DNA from: Bacillus spongiae
GTDB taxonomy: Bacteria; Bacillota; Bacilli; Bacillales; Bacillaceae_K
Reading direction: 5' to 3'
NCBI RefSeq assembly: GCF_037120725.1
Contig: NZ_JBBAXC010000006.1
Location: 124,001 to 188,000 of the forward strand
DNA length: 64,000 bases
The notes beneath the pieces were generated by a model. That model was not told the DNA's origin, made no database searches, and saw only the letters and a program-made list of their open reading frames with translations. Below are positions 25,321 to 34,057 of this stretch, piece by piece (within the stretch, counting starts at the first letter, position 1; the number at the start of each line of letters is the position of its first letter). The position numbers were made by a program, and so were the translations under genes.

Positions 25321-26823
25321 TTGAAAGTAGAAGAAATCGTGAAAGAGTTTTTAGAGTATGTGTCAAAGATGACAGCATACAATGAAGCATTAGGATTGAT
25401 TTTTTGGGACATGCGTACTGGTGCACCAAAAAAAGGGATTGAACAACGTTCGCAAGTTATTGGAATGTTATCATCAGACGTATTTGAAATGTCTACTTCA
25501 GATAAAATGGCTGCCTACATAAGAGAATTGTCTGCACATAAACAAGCATTATCTCATCAGGTTGTGAAAATACTAGAAGAGTGCAACAAGAGCTATGAAA
25601 GAAATAAGAAAATTCCTGCTGAAGAATATAGAGAGTATGTGGTCTTACAATCTCAGGCAGAAACCATTTGGGAAGAAGCGAAAGCTGAATCGAATTTTGC
25701 AAAATTTAGCCCATATTTAGAGAAATTAGTTGATTACAATAAACGCTTCATTGAGTATTGGGGATATGAAGAGAATAAATATGATACTTTATTAGATGCC
25801 TATGAGCCTGGAGTAACAGTAAAAGTATTAGATGAAGTATTTGGACAGTTGCGAAAAGAAATCGTCCCACTTGTTCATCAAATAAACAATGTAAATCAAC
25901 CAGAGACAGACTTTCTATACAAGGATTTTCCGAAAGAGCAGCAAAAAGCTTTTAGTTTAAAAGTACTAGAGCAAATGGGTTATGATTTTGGAGCAGGTAG
26001 GTTAGATGAAACAGTTCATCCGTTTGCTATTGGATTAAACCCTGGTGATGTTCGAGTGACGACTAAATATGATGAACATGATTGGAGAACAGCCGTTTTC
26101 GGTACAATTCATGAAGGTGGTCATGCATTGTACGAACAGAACATATCAAAAGACTTGATTGGTACACCGTTATGTACGGGTACGTCAATGGGAATCCATG
26201 AATCGCAATCGTTATTTTATGAAAATTTCGTTGGGAGAAACTTTCATTTTTGGAAGAAAAATTACGACCTACTAAAACAGCATTCTGAAGGACAGTTTGA
26301 TCATGTATCACTTGAGGATTTTTACCGAGCAATTAATGAATCTAAGCCTTCTTTAATTCGAATCGAAGCGGATGAGTTAACCTATCCTCTTCATATCATC
26401 ATTCGTTATGAAATTGAAAAAGGGTTGTTTAATGATGAGATCCAGGTGAAAGATTTACCAAAGATTTGGAATGAAAAATATGAAGAGTATTTAGGGGTTT
26501 CACCAGCTAACGATGGGGAAGGTGTACTTCAAGATGTCCATTGGGCTGGCGGAAGCTTTGGTTATTTCCCTTCTTATGCACTAGGGTACATGTATGCAGC
26601 ACAATTAAAAACAAGCATGTTAAAAGACATTCCTAACTTTGATGAGTTACTTGAGAAAGGTGAGTTATCAAAAGTAAAAGAGTGGTTAACTAGTCATGTC
26701 CATCAATATGGTAAGATGAAAAAGCCATTAGAAATCCTTCAAGATATAACAGGGGAAGGATTAAATGCAAATTATTTAGCTAGCTATTTAAAAGAGAAAT
26801 ATCAAAAAGTTTATGATTTATAA
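25321..26823 (+). CDS. ypwA: M32 metallocarboxypeptidase (thermostable carboxypeptidase 1 family)
   Basis: 500 residues from TTG 25321, seven bases after AGGAGGG; the length is normal for the family. It removes C-terminal amino acids from peptides in the cytoplasm. The zinc motif is TIHEGGHALYEQN (HExxH), with the third ligand in MGIHESQSLFYEN, and the M32-specific DVRVTTKYDEHDW and SLIRIEADELTYPLHIIIRYEIE are present. The tail GGSFGYFPSYALGYMYAAQL is also typical. B. subtilis YpwA lies next to ypvA, as here. Confidence 0.95.
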   Translation: MKVEEIVKEFLEYVSKMTAYNEALGLIFWDMRTGAPKKGIEQRSQVIGMLSSDVFEMSTSDKMAAYIRELSAHKQALSHQVVKILEECNKSYERNKKIPAEEYREYVVLQSQAETIWEEAKAESNFAKFSPYLEKLVDYNKRFIEYWGYEENKYDTLLDAYEPGVTVKVLDEVFGQLRKEIVPLVHQINNVNQPETDFLYKDFPKEQQKAFSLKVLEQMGYDFGAGRLDETVHPFAIGLNPGDVRVTTKYDEHDWRTAVFGTIHEGGHALYEQNISKDLIGTPLCTGTSMGIHESQSLFYENFVGRNFHFWKKNYDLLKQHSEGQFDHVSLEDFYRAINESKPSLIRIEADELTYPLHIIIRYEIEKGLFNDEIQVKDLPKIWNEKYEEYLGVSPANDGEGVLQDVHWAGGSFGYFPSYALGYMYAAQLKTSMLKDIPNFDELLEKGELSKVKEWLTSHVHQYGKMKKPLEILQDITGEGLNANYLASYLKEKYQKVYDL

Positions 26824-26834
26824 AATGTAAAAAA

Positions 26835-26878
26835 GGGTGTCCGTTAAGTCGATTTTTCGACTAGGGACGCCTTTATTT
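26835..26878 (+). terminator. Terminator after ypwA
   Basis: GGTGTCC (26836-26842) pairs with GGACGCC (26865-26871) and encloses AGTCGA/TCGACT, giving a long interrupted stem followed by TTTATTT. Confidence 0.7.
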
Positions 26879-26951
26879 CATGTTATCAAAAAGCATTTTA
26901 GGTGTAGCAATGTTATGTGAACAGGCATATGTACTGTACTTTATAATTGCT

Positions 26952-27350
26952 TTATTCGTTAAATAAAAGTTGGACCATACTTTTCGTTTGTTTTTTATTT
27001 AGTTTGTAATAATTATTGCTACGATCAGTGGAAATAAGACTCTCATTTTGGTCGAAGCCTTCGTAAAGAAGTAAAACTTCTTTCTCTTCGTTTTTGTATT
27101 CTAATTGAATTCTGTAATTTGGTTCAATGGCAAGTTTATATTGAGTATTTGTTATTTTATTGGCTCTATTCAGAATCCCAGTAACCGTTCCAATTATTTC
27201 TTGATCCGTCACCTTTTTACCCTCTTCAAATGAATGATTGTACTCTTGAATCATCACACTTTGGACTCCAGAAAAACCGTTATAAAACATAGTAAAGCCT
27301 ATAAAACAAAATAAGGCGATAACAGTGATAATAACGACCCTTTTTATCAT
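26952..27350 (-). CDS. Membrane-anchored hypothetical protein
   Basis: 132 residues from the ATG at 27350, preceded on its strand by AGGGGGGT. Residues about 4-22 form a signal anchor (RVVIITVIALFCFIGFTMF). The outside part (about 110 residues) contains NSFEEGKK-like charged helices and a beta-rich stretch (YKLAIEPNYRIQLEYKNEEKEVLLLYEG). It has no recognised family or catalytic residues. It is convergent with ypwA and forms its own transcription unit. It may be lineage-specific. Confidence 0.7.
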   Translation of the reverse strand: MIKRVVIITVIALFCFIGFTMFYNGFSGVQSVMIQEYNHSFEEGKKVTDQEIIGTVTGILNRANKITNTQYKLAIEPNYRIQLEYKNEEKEVLLLYEGFDQNESLISTDRSNNYYKLNKKQTKSMVQLLFNE

Positions 27351-27498
27351 AATACCCCCCTAAATGGATTGTTCCTTAACTAGTCTATTTTTCATTTTTT
27401 GGCAATTCTAATAAACTAATTGTATCATAGGATTCAAATGTTAAGAACAAACACCTTTGTTTCTTTTTTTGGTACGACAATTAATTTATGATAGGCGA

Positions 27499-27521
27499 GA
27501 GCCCTTTTTAAGTAAGGGCTC
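27499..27521. repeat. Inverted repeat between divergent genes
   Basis: GAGCCCTT and AAGGGCTC flank a 7-base loop in the region between the minus-strand anchored protein and the plus-strand gene at 27606. There is no T-run on the plus strand; it may be a structured leader or a weak terminator. Confidence 0.4.
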
Positions 27522-27605
27522 GTCAATCGCTTGTTAATTGTACACTAAAAGCCACCACTAAAATAGACTATAGATAAGGAAGTCAACCAAAAGGAGGAGC
27601 TTTAA

Positions 27606-27929
27606 ATGAGTATGCCTACTATTCCACCAGAACCTCATAGACCGTCTAAAAAAGAAGTGGTTCTGGATCTGTTAGAATCGATTGCCTTAGAGGAAATTGC
27701 TCTTTCACATATATTAAATGCAGAGGCTGAAAAGGTTCAAGCATTCGTCGGCAAGTGCCTTGATTTCCCTACTAAACCTAATAATGAACAAATCATTGCA
27801 TTCAATAAATCTGTCGGAAATGTTCTTGAGACCGTTATTATGAAGGAGTGGTTATTGCTTAGAAAGCTTGAAAATGTTATAGAATTTGACGAGGAAAATC
27901 GATTAACCCAAAATCATGATAAGCATTAA
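27606..27929 (+). CDS. Small protein with the LESIALEE...HILNAEAEK motif (spore-associated type)
   Basis: 107 residues from ATG 27606, with an AAGGAGGAG site. The segment DLLESIALEEIALSHILNAE, followed by AEKVQAF, is a recurring signature of small proteins and protein leaders in spore-forming Firmicutes, some of them spore-surface proteins. The N-terminus is Pro-rich (MPTIPPEPHRP). There is no signal peptide or membrane segment. It is followed five bases later by another small gene, suggesting an operon. A sporulation role is inferred from the motif only. Confidence 0.7.
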   Translation: MSMPTIPPEPHRPSKKEVVLDLLESIALEEIALSHILNAEAEKVQAFVGKCLDFPTKPNNEQIIAFNKSVGNVLETVIMKEWLLLRKLENVIEFDEENRLTQNHDKH

Positions 27930-27934
27930 GTGGC

Positions 27935-28387
27935 ATGAAAAAGATGAGTAGAAATCAAAAGGCTATTTTCTTCAATAATGCTGTTAATAATAATGTTGAA
28001 GGGTTAATTGTTTACAATCAATCGATGTATATTTTATGGAAAGGAATGAAAGCAGCGAATATTGCAGATGAGTTAATAGCTAGTTCAATTACTAAACATG
28101 TACATGACCTAAATCAGTATCTCAATTTATTTGTTAGAAAAATTGAGAATTATAAGTTGTATGAGAATAACTTGGTTCAAAGAGACAAGATTACTATATT
28201 AGAAAATTATTTAAAAAATTTAATGAGATTTTTTAATGGTGTATCAAGTAGCTCGTTGCAAAAAAGGAATATGAAGTATTTAATGAGAAACATTTTGGTT
28301 GAATTGAAGTGCTTGAATGAATTTTCTAGTAAAAGTGAGAATAAAACGGAGTTAGTATGGTTGCCGAACGTTGTTAAACCAGAATAA
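27935..28387 (+). CDS. Hypothetical helical basic protein, partner of the preceding gene
   Basis: 150 residues from ATG 27935; ATG 27944 is an equally possible start, with AAGTGG upstream of both. The protein is Asn- and Lys-rich and helical (NNAVNNNVEGLIVYNQSMYILWKGMKAA; LKNLMRFFNGVSSSSLQKRNMKYLMRNILVELK). No family is recognised. It is tightly linked to the gene at 27606, with a terminator right after it. The two probably form a bicistronic unit with a shared, unknown role. Confidence 0.6.
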   Translation: MKKMSRNQKAIFFNNAVNNNVEGLIVYNQSMYILWKGMKAANIADELIASSITKHVHDLNQYLNLFVRKIENYKLYENNLVQRDKITILENYLKNLMRFFNGVSSSSLQKRNMKYLMRNILVELKCLNEFSSKSENKTELVWLPNVVKPE

Positions 28388-28390
28388 ATA

Positions 28391-28424
28391 AAAGGAAATC
28401 AACTAATGATTTCCTTATTTATTT
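28391..28424 (+). terminator. Terminator of the 27606-28387 gene pair
   Basis: AAGGAAATCA (28392-28401) and TGATTTCCTT (28407-28416) form a perfect 10-bp stem followed by ATTTATTT. Confidence 0.75.
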
Positions 28425-28593
28425 CATCCATGTAGAGGTGATTGGGTCAAACGGAGAAGGTATGTTACATAGTCTATCATAATCTTATAATAGTGATTCA
28501 TTCGATAAATCCTTACGAACGCTTGAATATAACATATTAAAATGGTTGTAAAAACGGAAATCATTACAACATAACCTACAAAATTAAATAATA

Positions 28594-28621
28594 AAAGGTA
28601 GGATAATTTTATCCTACCTTT
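28594..28621 (-). terminator. Bidirectional terminator downstream of the oxidase operon
   Basis: A perfect 12-bp inverted repeat (AAAGGTAGGATA, 4-base loop) lies 33 bases beyond the stop codon of the oxidase subunit I gene. On the minus strand it is followed by a T-rich stretch. It probably ends the oxidase transcript. Confidence 0.7.
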
Positions 28622-28654
28622 AAAAGTATGTTCATATAAAGAAATGTAACGCTA

Positions 28655-30304
28655 TTACCAAAGTTTATATCCTTTTGACCCCGGTGGTCCATTTTGAATC
28701 ATATCTAAGAAAGGAACACTGTACGCTACTAGTATGAGTGCAACGAGAACAGTTAACCAAATTTTCCAGTTTTCCAATACCATCGGCGTTCTTTCTGCGC
28801 CCTCATCTACTTCACCGACAGGAAACTCCTCTTCTCCCTTTGGTGCAAAGAATGCTAAGTTGATAAAAATGTAAAGCACAAGAATGATTCCTAAAAATAG
28901 AATGGTTCCACCAACTGCTTGAGCAATTTGGTATGGGATCCAGTCTAACGCTTGTTGAGCATCTCCGTAAGTAGAGAAGGAAGAGCGGCGGGGAGCTCCA
29001 AATAATCCAGCAATATGCATTGCTCCAGACATGATTGACATTCCAATTGCCCATACGATTCCTTGAATAATAGCTAATTTGTTCATCTGTTTTGTTAATA
29101 TACGACCGGTTAAATGAGGAACTAGCCAATACATAATGCCAAAGAATGTTAGGACAACAGAAGTCGCTAAAGTTAAGTGAAAATGTCCAGTCACCCAAAT
29201 AGTATTATGAATGACTTGGTTCATTTGGTTTGATGCGTTCACAAGTCCACCTGCTCCGGCAGGAATAAAAGCGACCATTCCAATAAATGGAACGACGAAT
29301 CGAGCATCTCCCCAAGGTAGTTTCTTAAACCATCCAAATAACCCTGTTGCTCCTTTCGAACGGCCGAATAGCTCGAAGGTTGCAAATAACGAAAAAGCAG
29401 TCATTAACGATGGAATCACGACCATGAAGGTTAACACAACTTGAAGGAACTTCCAGCTAGCGTCAATTCCTGGCTCAACTAATTGGTGATGAAATCCAAC
29501 AGGGATAGAGAAAAGTAAAAATAGAATAAAAGACATACGAGCTAGTGAGTCTGAGAAAATTTTTCCACCAATAATTTTTGGAATAATTACATACCAAGCC
29601 ATATAGGCAGGTAATAACCAGAAGTAAACAAGTGGATGACCAAAATACCAGAACAGTGTACGGCTCACTAAGACGTCAACACGTTCTACTAATCCAAGAG
29701 ACCAAGGAAGTAGTTGGAATAATACTGTTGCAGCAACACCTAATGTTGCGACAATCCATAAAACGGTATTAATAACGGCCATAAATGTAAGTAAAGGACT
29801 TGGTTGACCAGGATTCGCTTTTCTCCATTTAATGTATTCATTAATGACAGACGCGCCACCAATCCAGCTTCCTACAACTACAAACGTTAATCCTAAGTAA
29901 AAGATCCAATGTGCTTGAAGGGGTGCATAAAATGTATACAATACAGAAGCCTCATTTAATAGCACCATCGTTGCAGCCATTCCTGTTCCTAATACCATGA
30001 CCCAAAAACCAATCCAACCTAACAAACGAGAACCTTTAGAGAAGGTGCCAGAAGTTCGGCTAACGGCAGCTATTTGAAAACCTAATATAAAAAAAGTAGT
30101 AAGGACAAGTCCGAGTAATACTCCATGAACGGTTAATACTTGATAATAGCCAATATTTGCTGGAAGAGTGAATCTTCCAGACCGGACTAATACTTGCAGA
30201 AGTCCTGCTAATCCACCTAATGCTAAAGCAATAAAGGCAACATAGAAATGCGCCATTACTAACCCAGCGTCTTTTTTATCAATTTTAATAAAAGAAGATT
30301 GCAT
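28655..30304 (-). CDS. cbaA: ba3-type cytochrome c oxidase subunit I
   Basis: 549 residues with about 13 membrane segments. It is a heme-copper oxygen reductase of the B (ba3) family that reduces oxygen to water and pumps protons. Conserved features seen are VHGVLLGLVLTTFF (low-spin heme ligand region), GHPLVYFWLLPAY (histidine-tyrosine crosslink region), FHHQLVEPG (copper B histidines) and VTGHFHLTLATSVVL (heme ligands). It starts one base after the subunit II stop codon. The operon order on the minus strand is subunit IIa, subunit II, subunit I. Such oxidases usually work at low oxygen. Confidence 0.94.
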   Translation of the reverse strand: MQSSFIKIDKKDAGLVMAHFYVAFIALALGGLAGLLQVLVRSGRFTLPANIGYYQVLTVHGVLLGLVLTTFFILGFQIAAVSRTSGTFSKGSRLLGWIGFWVMVLGTGMAATMVLLNEASVLYTFYAPLQAHWIFYLGLTFVVVGSWIGGASVINEYIKWRKANPGQPSPLLTFMAVINTVLWIVATLGVAATVLFQLLPWSLGLVERVDVLVSRTLFWYFGHPLVYFWLLPAYMAWYVIIPKIIGGKIFSDSLARMSFILFLLFSIPVGFHHQLVEPGIDASWKFLQVVLTFMVVIPSLMTAFSLFATFELFGRSKGATGLFGWFKKLPWGDARFVVPFIGMVAFIPAGAGGLVNASNQMNQVIHNTIWVTGHFHLTLATSVVLTFFGIMYWLVPHLTGRILTKQMNKLAIIQGIVWAIGMSIMSGAMHIAGLFGAPRRSSFSTYGDAQQALDWIPYQIAQAVGGTILFLGIILVLYIFINLAFFAPKGEEEFPVGEVDEGAERTPMVLENWKIWLTVLVALILVAYSVPFLDMIQNGPPGSKGYKLW

Positions 30305-30305
30305 C

Positions 30306-30782
30306 TTACTCCACCACCTTAATCATCGATTTCATCGTGTGATGACCGGTACCACAATATTCATTACAAACAATTAAGTATTCTCCTGGTTCGTCCATTG
30401 TGGTGACGTATTCACTAATATAACCAGGTTCAATCATCATGTTAATATTTGTTCCTGCCACCTCAAAACCGTGTATAACATCTTTTGTAGTAGCGATAAT
30501 TTTTACGGTAGAACCCTTCGGGATTTCAACTTCGCCAGGATTATAAAAGAAAGCTGATGCAACAAATACAAGTTCATAATCCCAGTCTTTTCCTTCTACC
30601 TTTTTCAATCCTGGATCATTAAACGGTGCGCGTTCTTCAACTCTTTCAGGATCAATAAATGCTTTCGCACTAGGGGGCTCGTGCCCTTGATGGAAGGATG
30701 AAATGCCTAATATTACTAGAAATAAAACGAGAGATCCCGTTCCTACTATGAGCCACCATTTTTCATAACGGTGCATGTGCAT
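30306..30782 (-). CDS. cbaB: ba3-type cytochrome c oxidase subunit II (CuA)
   Basis: 158 residues from the ATG at 30782, with AAAGGGG upstream. One N-terminal membrane anchor (about residues 10-28) holds a periplasm-facing cupredoxin domain. The binuclear copper site is complete: the histidine in DVIHGFEVAGTNINMM and the CNEYCGTGHHTM motif with two Cys, His and Met. It accepts electrons from cytochrome c and passes them to subunit I. The short length is normal for the ba3 family. Confidence 0.94.
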   Translation of the reverse strand: MHMHRYEKWWLIVGTGSLVLFLVILGISSFHQGHEPPSAKAFIDPERVEERAPFNDPGLKKVEGKDWDYELVFVASAFFYNPGEVEIPKGSTVKIIATTKDVIHGFEVAGTNINMMIEPGYISEYVTTMDEPGEYLIVCNEYCGTGHHTMKSMIKVVE

Positions 30783-30806
30783 AAAAATCTACCCCTTTCT
30801 CTTTCT

Positions 30807-30965
30807 CTAAAAACGATCAATAAAAATAAAAAAGACAATAAACCATGTAACAACAATAAATGCACCAAGTAAAGATACAGAGGCAAGCGTTCCTTTTAAC
30901 GAATTTTTCTCATCCTCTAATTTTCTTTTAGGTTGATGAGGTAACTGAGTTTCTGGTTTTCCCAC
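30807..30965 (-). CDS. ba3-type cytochrome oxidase small subunit IIa
   Basis: 52 residues from a GTG start at 30965, eight bases behind AAAGGGGG; upstream in-frame codons lie before that site. The N-terminus is basic and Pro/Lys-rich (GKPETQLPHQPKRKLEDEKN). It is followed by one membrane span (LKGTLASVSLLGAFIVVTWFIVFFIF) and IDRF at the end. This layout fits the single-span subunit IIa of ba3 oxidases. It is the first gene of the operon and lies just behind the FNR-like promoter. Confidence 0.85.
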   Translation of the reverse strand: MGKPETQLPHQPKRKLEDEKNSLKGTLASVSLLGAFIVVTWFIVFFIFIDRF

Positions 30966-31011
30966 TTGTGTTTCCCCCTTTCTCTTGATAAATATTTTTA
31001 TCGTTAACACT

Positions 31012-31054
31012 ATCATAGAGTTGAAAACTGAAAGGGGCTGTGATAAAAATCACA
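31012..31054 (-). promoter_or_regulatory. FNR/CRP-type class II promoter of the ba3 oxidase operon
   Basis: On the minus strand the palindrome TGTGATTTTTATCACA (31054-31039) is followed by exactly 21 bases and then TATGAT (31017-31012). This places the palindrome centre 41.5 bases before the expected start near 31005, the classical position for activation by FNR or CRP proteins. The half-sites TGTGA and TCACA are perfect for the Bacillus FNR consensus. No good -35 box is present, as expected for an activated promoter. Confidence 0.7.
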
Positions 31055-31259
31055 TTTGAAGCCAAAAAATGTGAAAAAAGTGTGAAGGAACCACTTTAAA
31101 TTAATCTATTTTCCTCATTGAATTGAAAGATAATTATGAAAATATACTCAATTTAGTTAAATGAGTGCCCTGTTACAATTATTCAACAAAAAAAGAGGGA
31201 GTTACTTTAAAATAAAGAATAAATATTAATAAATAAAACGTTTGAAAGGGGTATGTACA

Positions 31260-32030
31260 TTGTTTGGAACTTTACAACCGTTAAAAGGAAAGAATGCCAT
31301 TGTTACAGGGGCTGGTAGAGGTATTGGAAGAGCGATTGCCGTCGGTTTAGCAGAAGCAGGAGCTAACCTTATTCTTGTCTCAAGAACGAATATAGAGCTA
31401 GAAGAAACGCAAAGCCTTGTACAAGAGAAAGAGGTAAAATGCTGGGTTATGCCGACAGACTTAACAAAAACAGAAGAAATTACTACACTTTTTAATCGCA
31501 TTGATGAAGAAGTAGGGCCTGTAGATGTGTTAATTAATAATGCAGGCATGAACAAGCGGTCAGAAGCCTTCAACGTAACAACAGAGGAATGGGACCTTAT
31601 TATGGATACAAATGTAAAATCATGTTTTTTAATGGCTCAAAAGGCGGGCGAGAGAATGAAGAAAAGAGGTGGGGGGAAAATAATAAATATTTCCTCTGTT
31701 GCAGGTCACGTCGCATTAAGGACAGGGGTTGTATATGGTATGACGAAGGCAGCCTTAATTCAAATGACAAAAGTACTTGCACTGGAGTGGGGGAAACATA
31801 ATATTAATGTAAATGCAATTGGTCCTTGGTATTTTCCAACTCCATTAACGGAAAAATTATTAAATGATGCTGATTACGTAAATGATATTTTAGAAGTAAC
31901 GCCTTTAAAAAGAATTGGAAAATTAGAAGAGCTTGTCTCACCGACGGTATTTCTTTGCACAGAAGGGGCTGATTATATTACAGGACAAACGCTTTTTGTT
32001 GATGGAGGAATGACCATAAATGGCTTTTAA
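31260..32030 (+). CDS. Short-chain dehydrogenase/reductase
   Basis: 256 residues from TTG 31260, nine bases behind AAAGGGG. It is a classical Rossmann-fold NAD(P)-dependent oxidoreductase. The cofactor motif is GAGRGIGR, with NNAG at the central strand and ISSVAG...YGMTK as the Ser-Tyr-Lys catalytic set. It ends with TGQTLFVDGGMTINGF, the usual tetramer tail. It resembles gluconate 5-dehydrogenase and FabG-like enzymes, but the substrate cannot be told from sequence. It appears to be a single-gene unit divergent from the oxidase operon. Confidence 0.9.
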   Translation: MFGTLQPLKGKNAIVTGAGRGIGRAIAVGLAEAGANLILVSRTNIELEETQSLVQEKEVKCWVMPTDLTKTEEITTLFNRIDEEVGPVDVLINNAGMNKRSEAFNVTTEEWDLIMDTNVKSCFLMAQKAGERMKKRGGGKIINISSVAGHVALRTGVVYGMTKAALIQMTKVLALEWGKHNINVNAIGPWYFPTPLTEKLLNDADYVNDILEVTPLKRIGKLEELVSPTVFLCTEGADYITGQTLFVDGGMTINGF

Positions 32031-32039
32031 CTTCATTGC

Positions 32040-32067
32040 TCATTACCTTTCTAATGTAAGGTAATGA
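32040..32067 (+). terminator. Terminator-like hairpin after the dehydrogenase gene
   Basis: TCATTACCTT (32040-32049) pairs perfectly with AAGGTAATGA (32058-32067). The following T-run is weak (ATCTTAT). Confidence 0.55.
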
Positions 32068-32222
32068 ATCTTATAAGCTTGTCGGAAGGAATAATGTCAC
32101 GTTATTTAGTGTTATGGAGAGGTTAATTTAAAGCAACGTTTTTATCGTGTTATTATGGACGAAACACCTTAGTTATAACTAAATGGTTTCCTCATAAATC
32201 AAATTAGATAGCTTTATATAGC

Positions 32223-32256
32223 AAGAAGGTCCATCTCTTTTGGGATGGACCTTCTT
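32223..32256. repeat. Long perfect inverted repeat, possibly a terminator
   Basis: AAGAAGGTCCATC (32223-32235) and its complement GATGGACCTTCTT (32244-32256) flank an 8-base loop. Neither side has a clear T-run. It could terminate transcripts arriving from both sides. Confidence 0.6.
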
Positions 32257-32336
32257 GACGAATGGAACAGGAAAAAATAGTGTTTGATATTTTTTTCTAG
32301 TTTGGAAGTCTACTTAAGCTGATTTGAAACAAATAG

Positions 32337-32819
32337 CTATTGGAAGGAGTTTTCTCTTTTTTTCTGGGGTTGTTCAAGCATAAAGATGATCTGTAGCTCT
32401 CCTAAGCTCACTATATGAATAGGAAGCAAGATGGCTTGTTCAAATCCGTATAATTTTGATTGTCCAACAATTACAGTTGGAGGGGTAATATCCGTTGTTA
32501 AACCTTTATTAGCAATATTTGTAGAGAGATTGCCAGCAATCATATTTCCGAGTTCACCGGCAAATGACTCTAACATTTCACCTTCAACAGGTATTCCGAA
32601 CATGGCAGTTCCTATTCCTTTCAAGGTATCGTGCTGACTTTCTACAATCACTTTCCCTCTAACATCTCCAGTAATCCCAATTAATACACCGAAACGATGC
32701 TGGAAAATAGGGTGTTGTAGTAAAGAAGGCTTATCCACCTTTAGTGAAATAGGAATAACGGCCCGTATCGCTTCAATGCTGCTGTTTAGCACTTTATGAA
32801 TGCTATTTGAACTCGTCAT
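32337..32819 (-). CDS. CheX-like protein (CheC/CheX/FliY phosphatase family)
   Basis: 160 residues from the ATG at 32819, eight bases behind GGAGG; an upstream GTG falls within that site. The CheX signature ESFAGELGNMIAGNLSTNI (E-x3-N pattern) is present at about residues 83-101. The preceding GVLIGITGDVRGKVIVE is the typical fold start. CheX proteins dephosphorylate CheY-P in chemotaxis. No che or flagellar gene is nearby, so this is an orphan copy that may act on another response regulator. Phosphatase activity is plausible because the E and N are kept. Confidence 0.85.
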   Translation of the reverse strand: MTSSNSIHKVLNSSIEAIRAVIPISLKVDKPSLLQHPIFQHRFGVLIGITGDVRGKVIVESQHDTLKGIGTAMFGIPVEGEMLESFAGELGNMIAGNLSTNIANKGLTTDITPPTVIVGQSKLYGFEQAILLPIHIVSLGELQIIFMLEQPQKKRENSFQ

Positions 32820-32983
32820 CTCAATATCCTCCACAGTTTTATCCTCACTAGTTTAACACATAAAATAGGTAAATAGGATTAAAAATTTAGATAATTTTTA
32901 AAATTAAAATAAAAAACAGACAATTTTTCAAATATAAATAGGTAATTAAGGGCATTATATCCATGTAGAAAAGGGGCGATAGA

Positions 32984-34057
32984 ATGCCAAAGATTATCAA
33001 TGTAGAATCTGAAATTCCACCTATTCAAATTACGCAAGAAAAAGCGGTTGGCTTTGCCAAGAGTTTGTTTTCATCTTCATTTAAGGATATTGATCGTCTA
33101 TTACCAATTTTTACGCATTCAGATATTACAACAAGGTACTTTGTCAAAGATATTGATTGGTTTTCCAAAGAGCATAGCTTTGAAGAAAAAAATAATTTAT
33201 TTATCGAAAATTCAGTGGAATTAGGGAAGAATTGTATAGAAAAAATCATTCAACAGACAGAGGGTCTTAATTATGGGGACATTGATGCCATTATTACGAT
33301 TTGTACTTCTGGCATCGCAACTCCCACCATAGAGGCGAGAATCATGAACTTGTTACCATTCTCTCCATATGTAAAACGAATCCCAATTTGGGGGCTGGGA
33401 TGTGCTGGAGGTGCTGCTGGATTAGCTCGCGCACAAGATTATTGTGTAGCTTACCCAAAAGCGAATGTACTTGTGTTGACTATCGAGCTTTGCTCTCTAA
33501 CATTTCAAGTAAATGATCGGAGTAAAAGTAATTTAGTCGGAACTGCTTTGTTTGCTGATGGGGTTGCATGTGCATTGGTTTCAGGGGATAAGAGTGCTGT
33601 GTTGGTACACCAAAATAGAGTTCTTCCCTCAATCATTGGTACTCAATCTATTTTAAAGAAGGATTCACTTGATGTAATGGGCTGGGATATACGGAATGAA
33701 GGTATGTTTGTTGTATTTTCAAAAAACATTCCAAGCTTAGTTCAATCTTGGCTTAGGCCGAATGTTGATCATTTTTTGCAACAATACGAAATTACGCTGA
33801 ATGATGTTTCGAATTTTGTTGTCCATCCTGGAGGAAAGAAAGTATTGGATGCGTATAAAGTTTCCTTAAATGTAACGGATGAACAACTTTTTTTAGCGCG
33901 TAAAGTATTAAAGGATTTTGGCAATATGTCTTCGGCAACCGTTCTTTATGTATTAAAGGAACATTTTAAAAAATCGATTCAAAATGGAGAATATGGGTTA
34001 GCGCTCGCTTTAGGACCGGGATTTGCATCAGAGTTATTATTAATGAGGTGGGAATAA
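32984..34057 (+). CDS. bpsA: Type III polyketide synthase (BpsA-like)
   Basis: 357 residues from ATG 32984 with AAGGGGCG upstream. It belongs to the chalcone/stilbene synthase superfamily and in B. subtilis makes alkylpyrones from long-chain acyl-CoA and malonyl-CoA. The catalytic triad is intact: C140 in GLGCAGGAAG, H281 in VVHPGGKKV and N314 in GNMSSAT. The product would be methylated by the next gene's enzyme, whose start codon overlaps this stop codon (TAATG). Lipid-like products are expected in membranes. Confidence 0.94.
   Translation: MPKIINVESEIPPIQITQEKAVGFAKSLFSSSFKDIDRLLPIFTHSDITTRYFVKDIDWFSKEHSFEEKNNLFIENSVELGKNCIEKIIQQTEGLNYGDIDAIITICTSGIATPTIEARIMNLLPFSPYVKRIPIWGLGCAGGAAGLARAQDYCVAYPKANVLVLTIELCSLTFQVNDRSKSNLVGTALFADGVACALVSGDKSAVLVHQNRVLPSIIGTQSILKKDSLDVMGWDIRNEGMFVVFSKNIPSLVQSWLRPNVDHFLQQYEITLNDVSNFVVHPGGKKVLDAYKVSLNVTDEQLFLARKVLKDFGNMSSATVLYVLKEHFKKSIQNGEYGLALALGPGFASELLLMRWE

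Larger units (their letters stand above)
32031..32336. other. Gene-free region with two inverted repeats
   Basis: The 306 bases between the dehydrogenase and the convergent CheX-like gene hold two hairpins (32040-32067 and 32223-32256). I found no coding frame with a ribosome-binding site. Confidence 0.5.
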
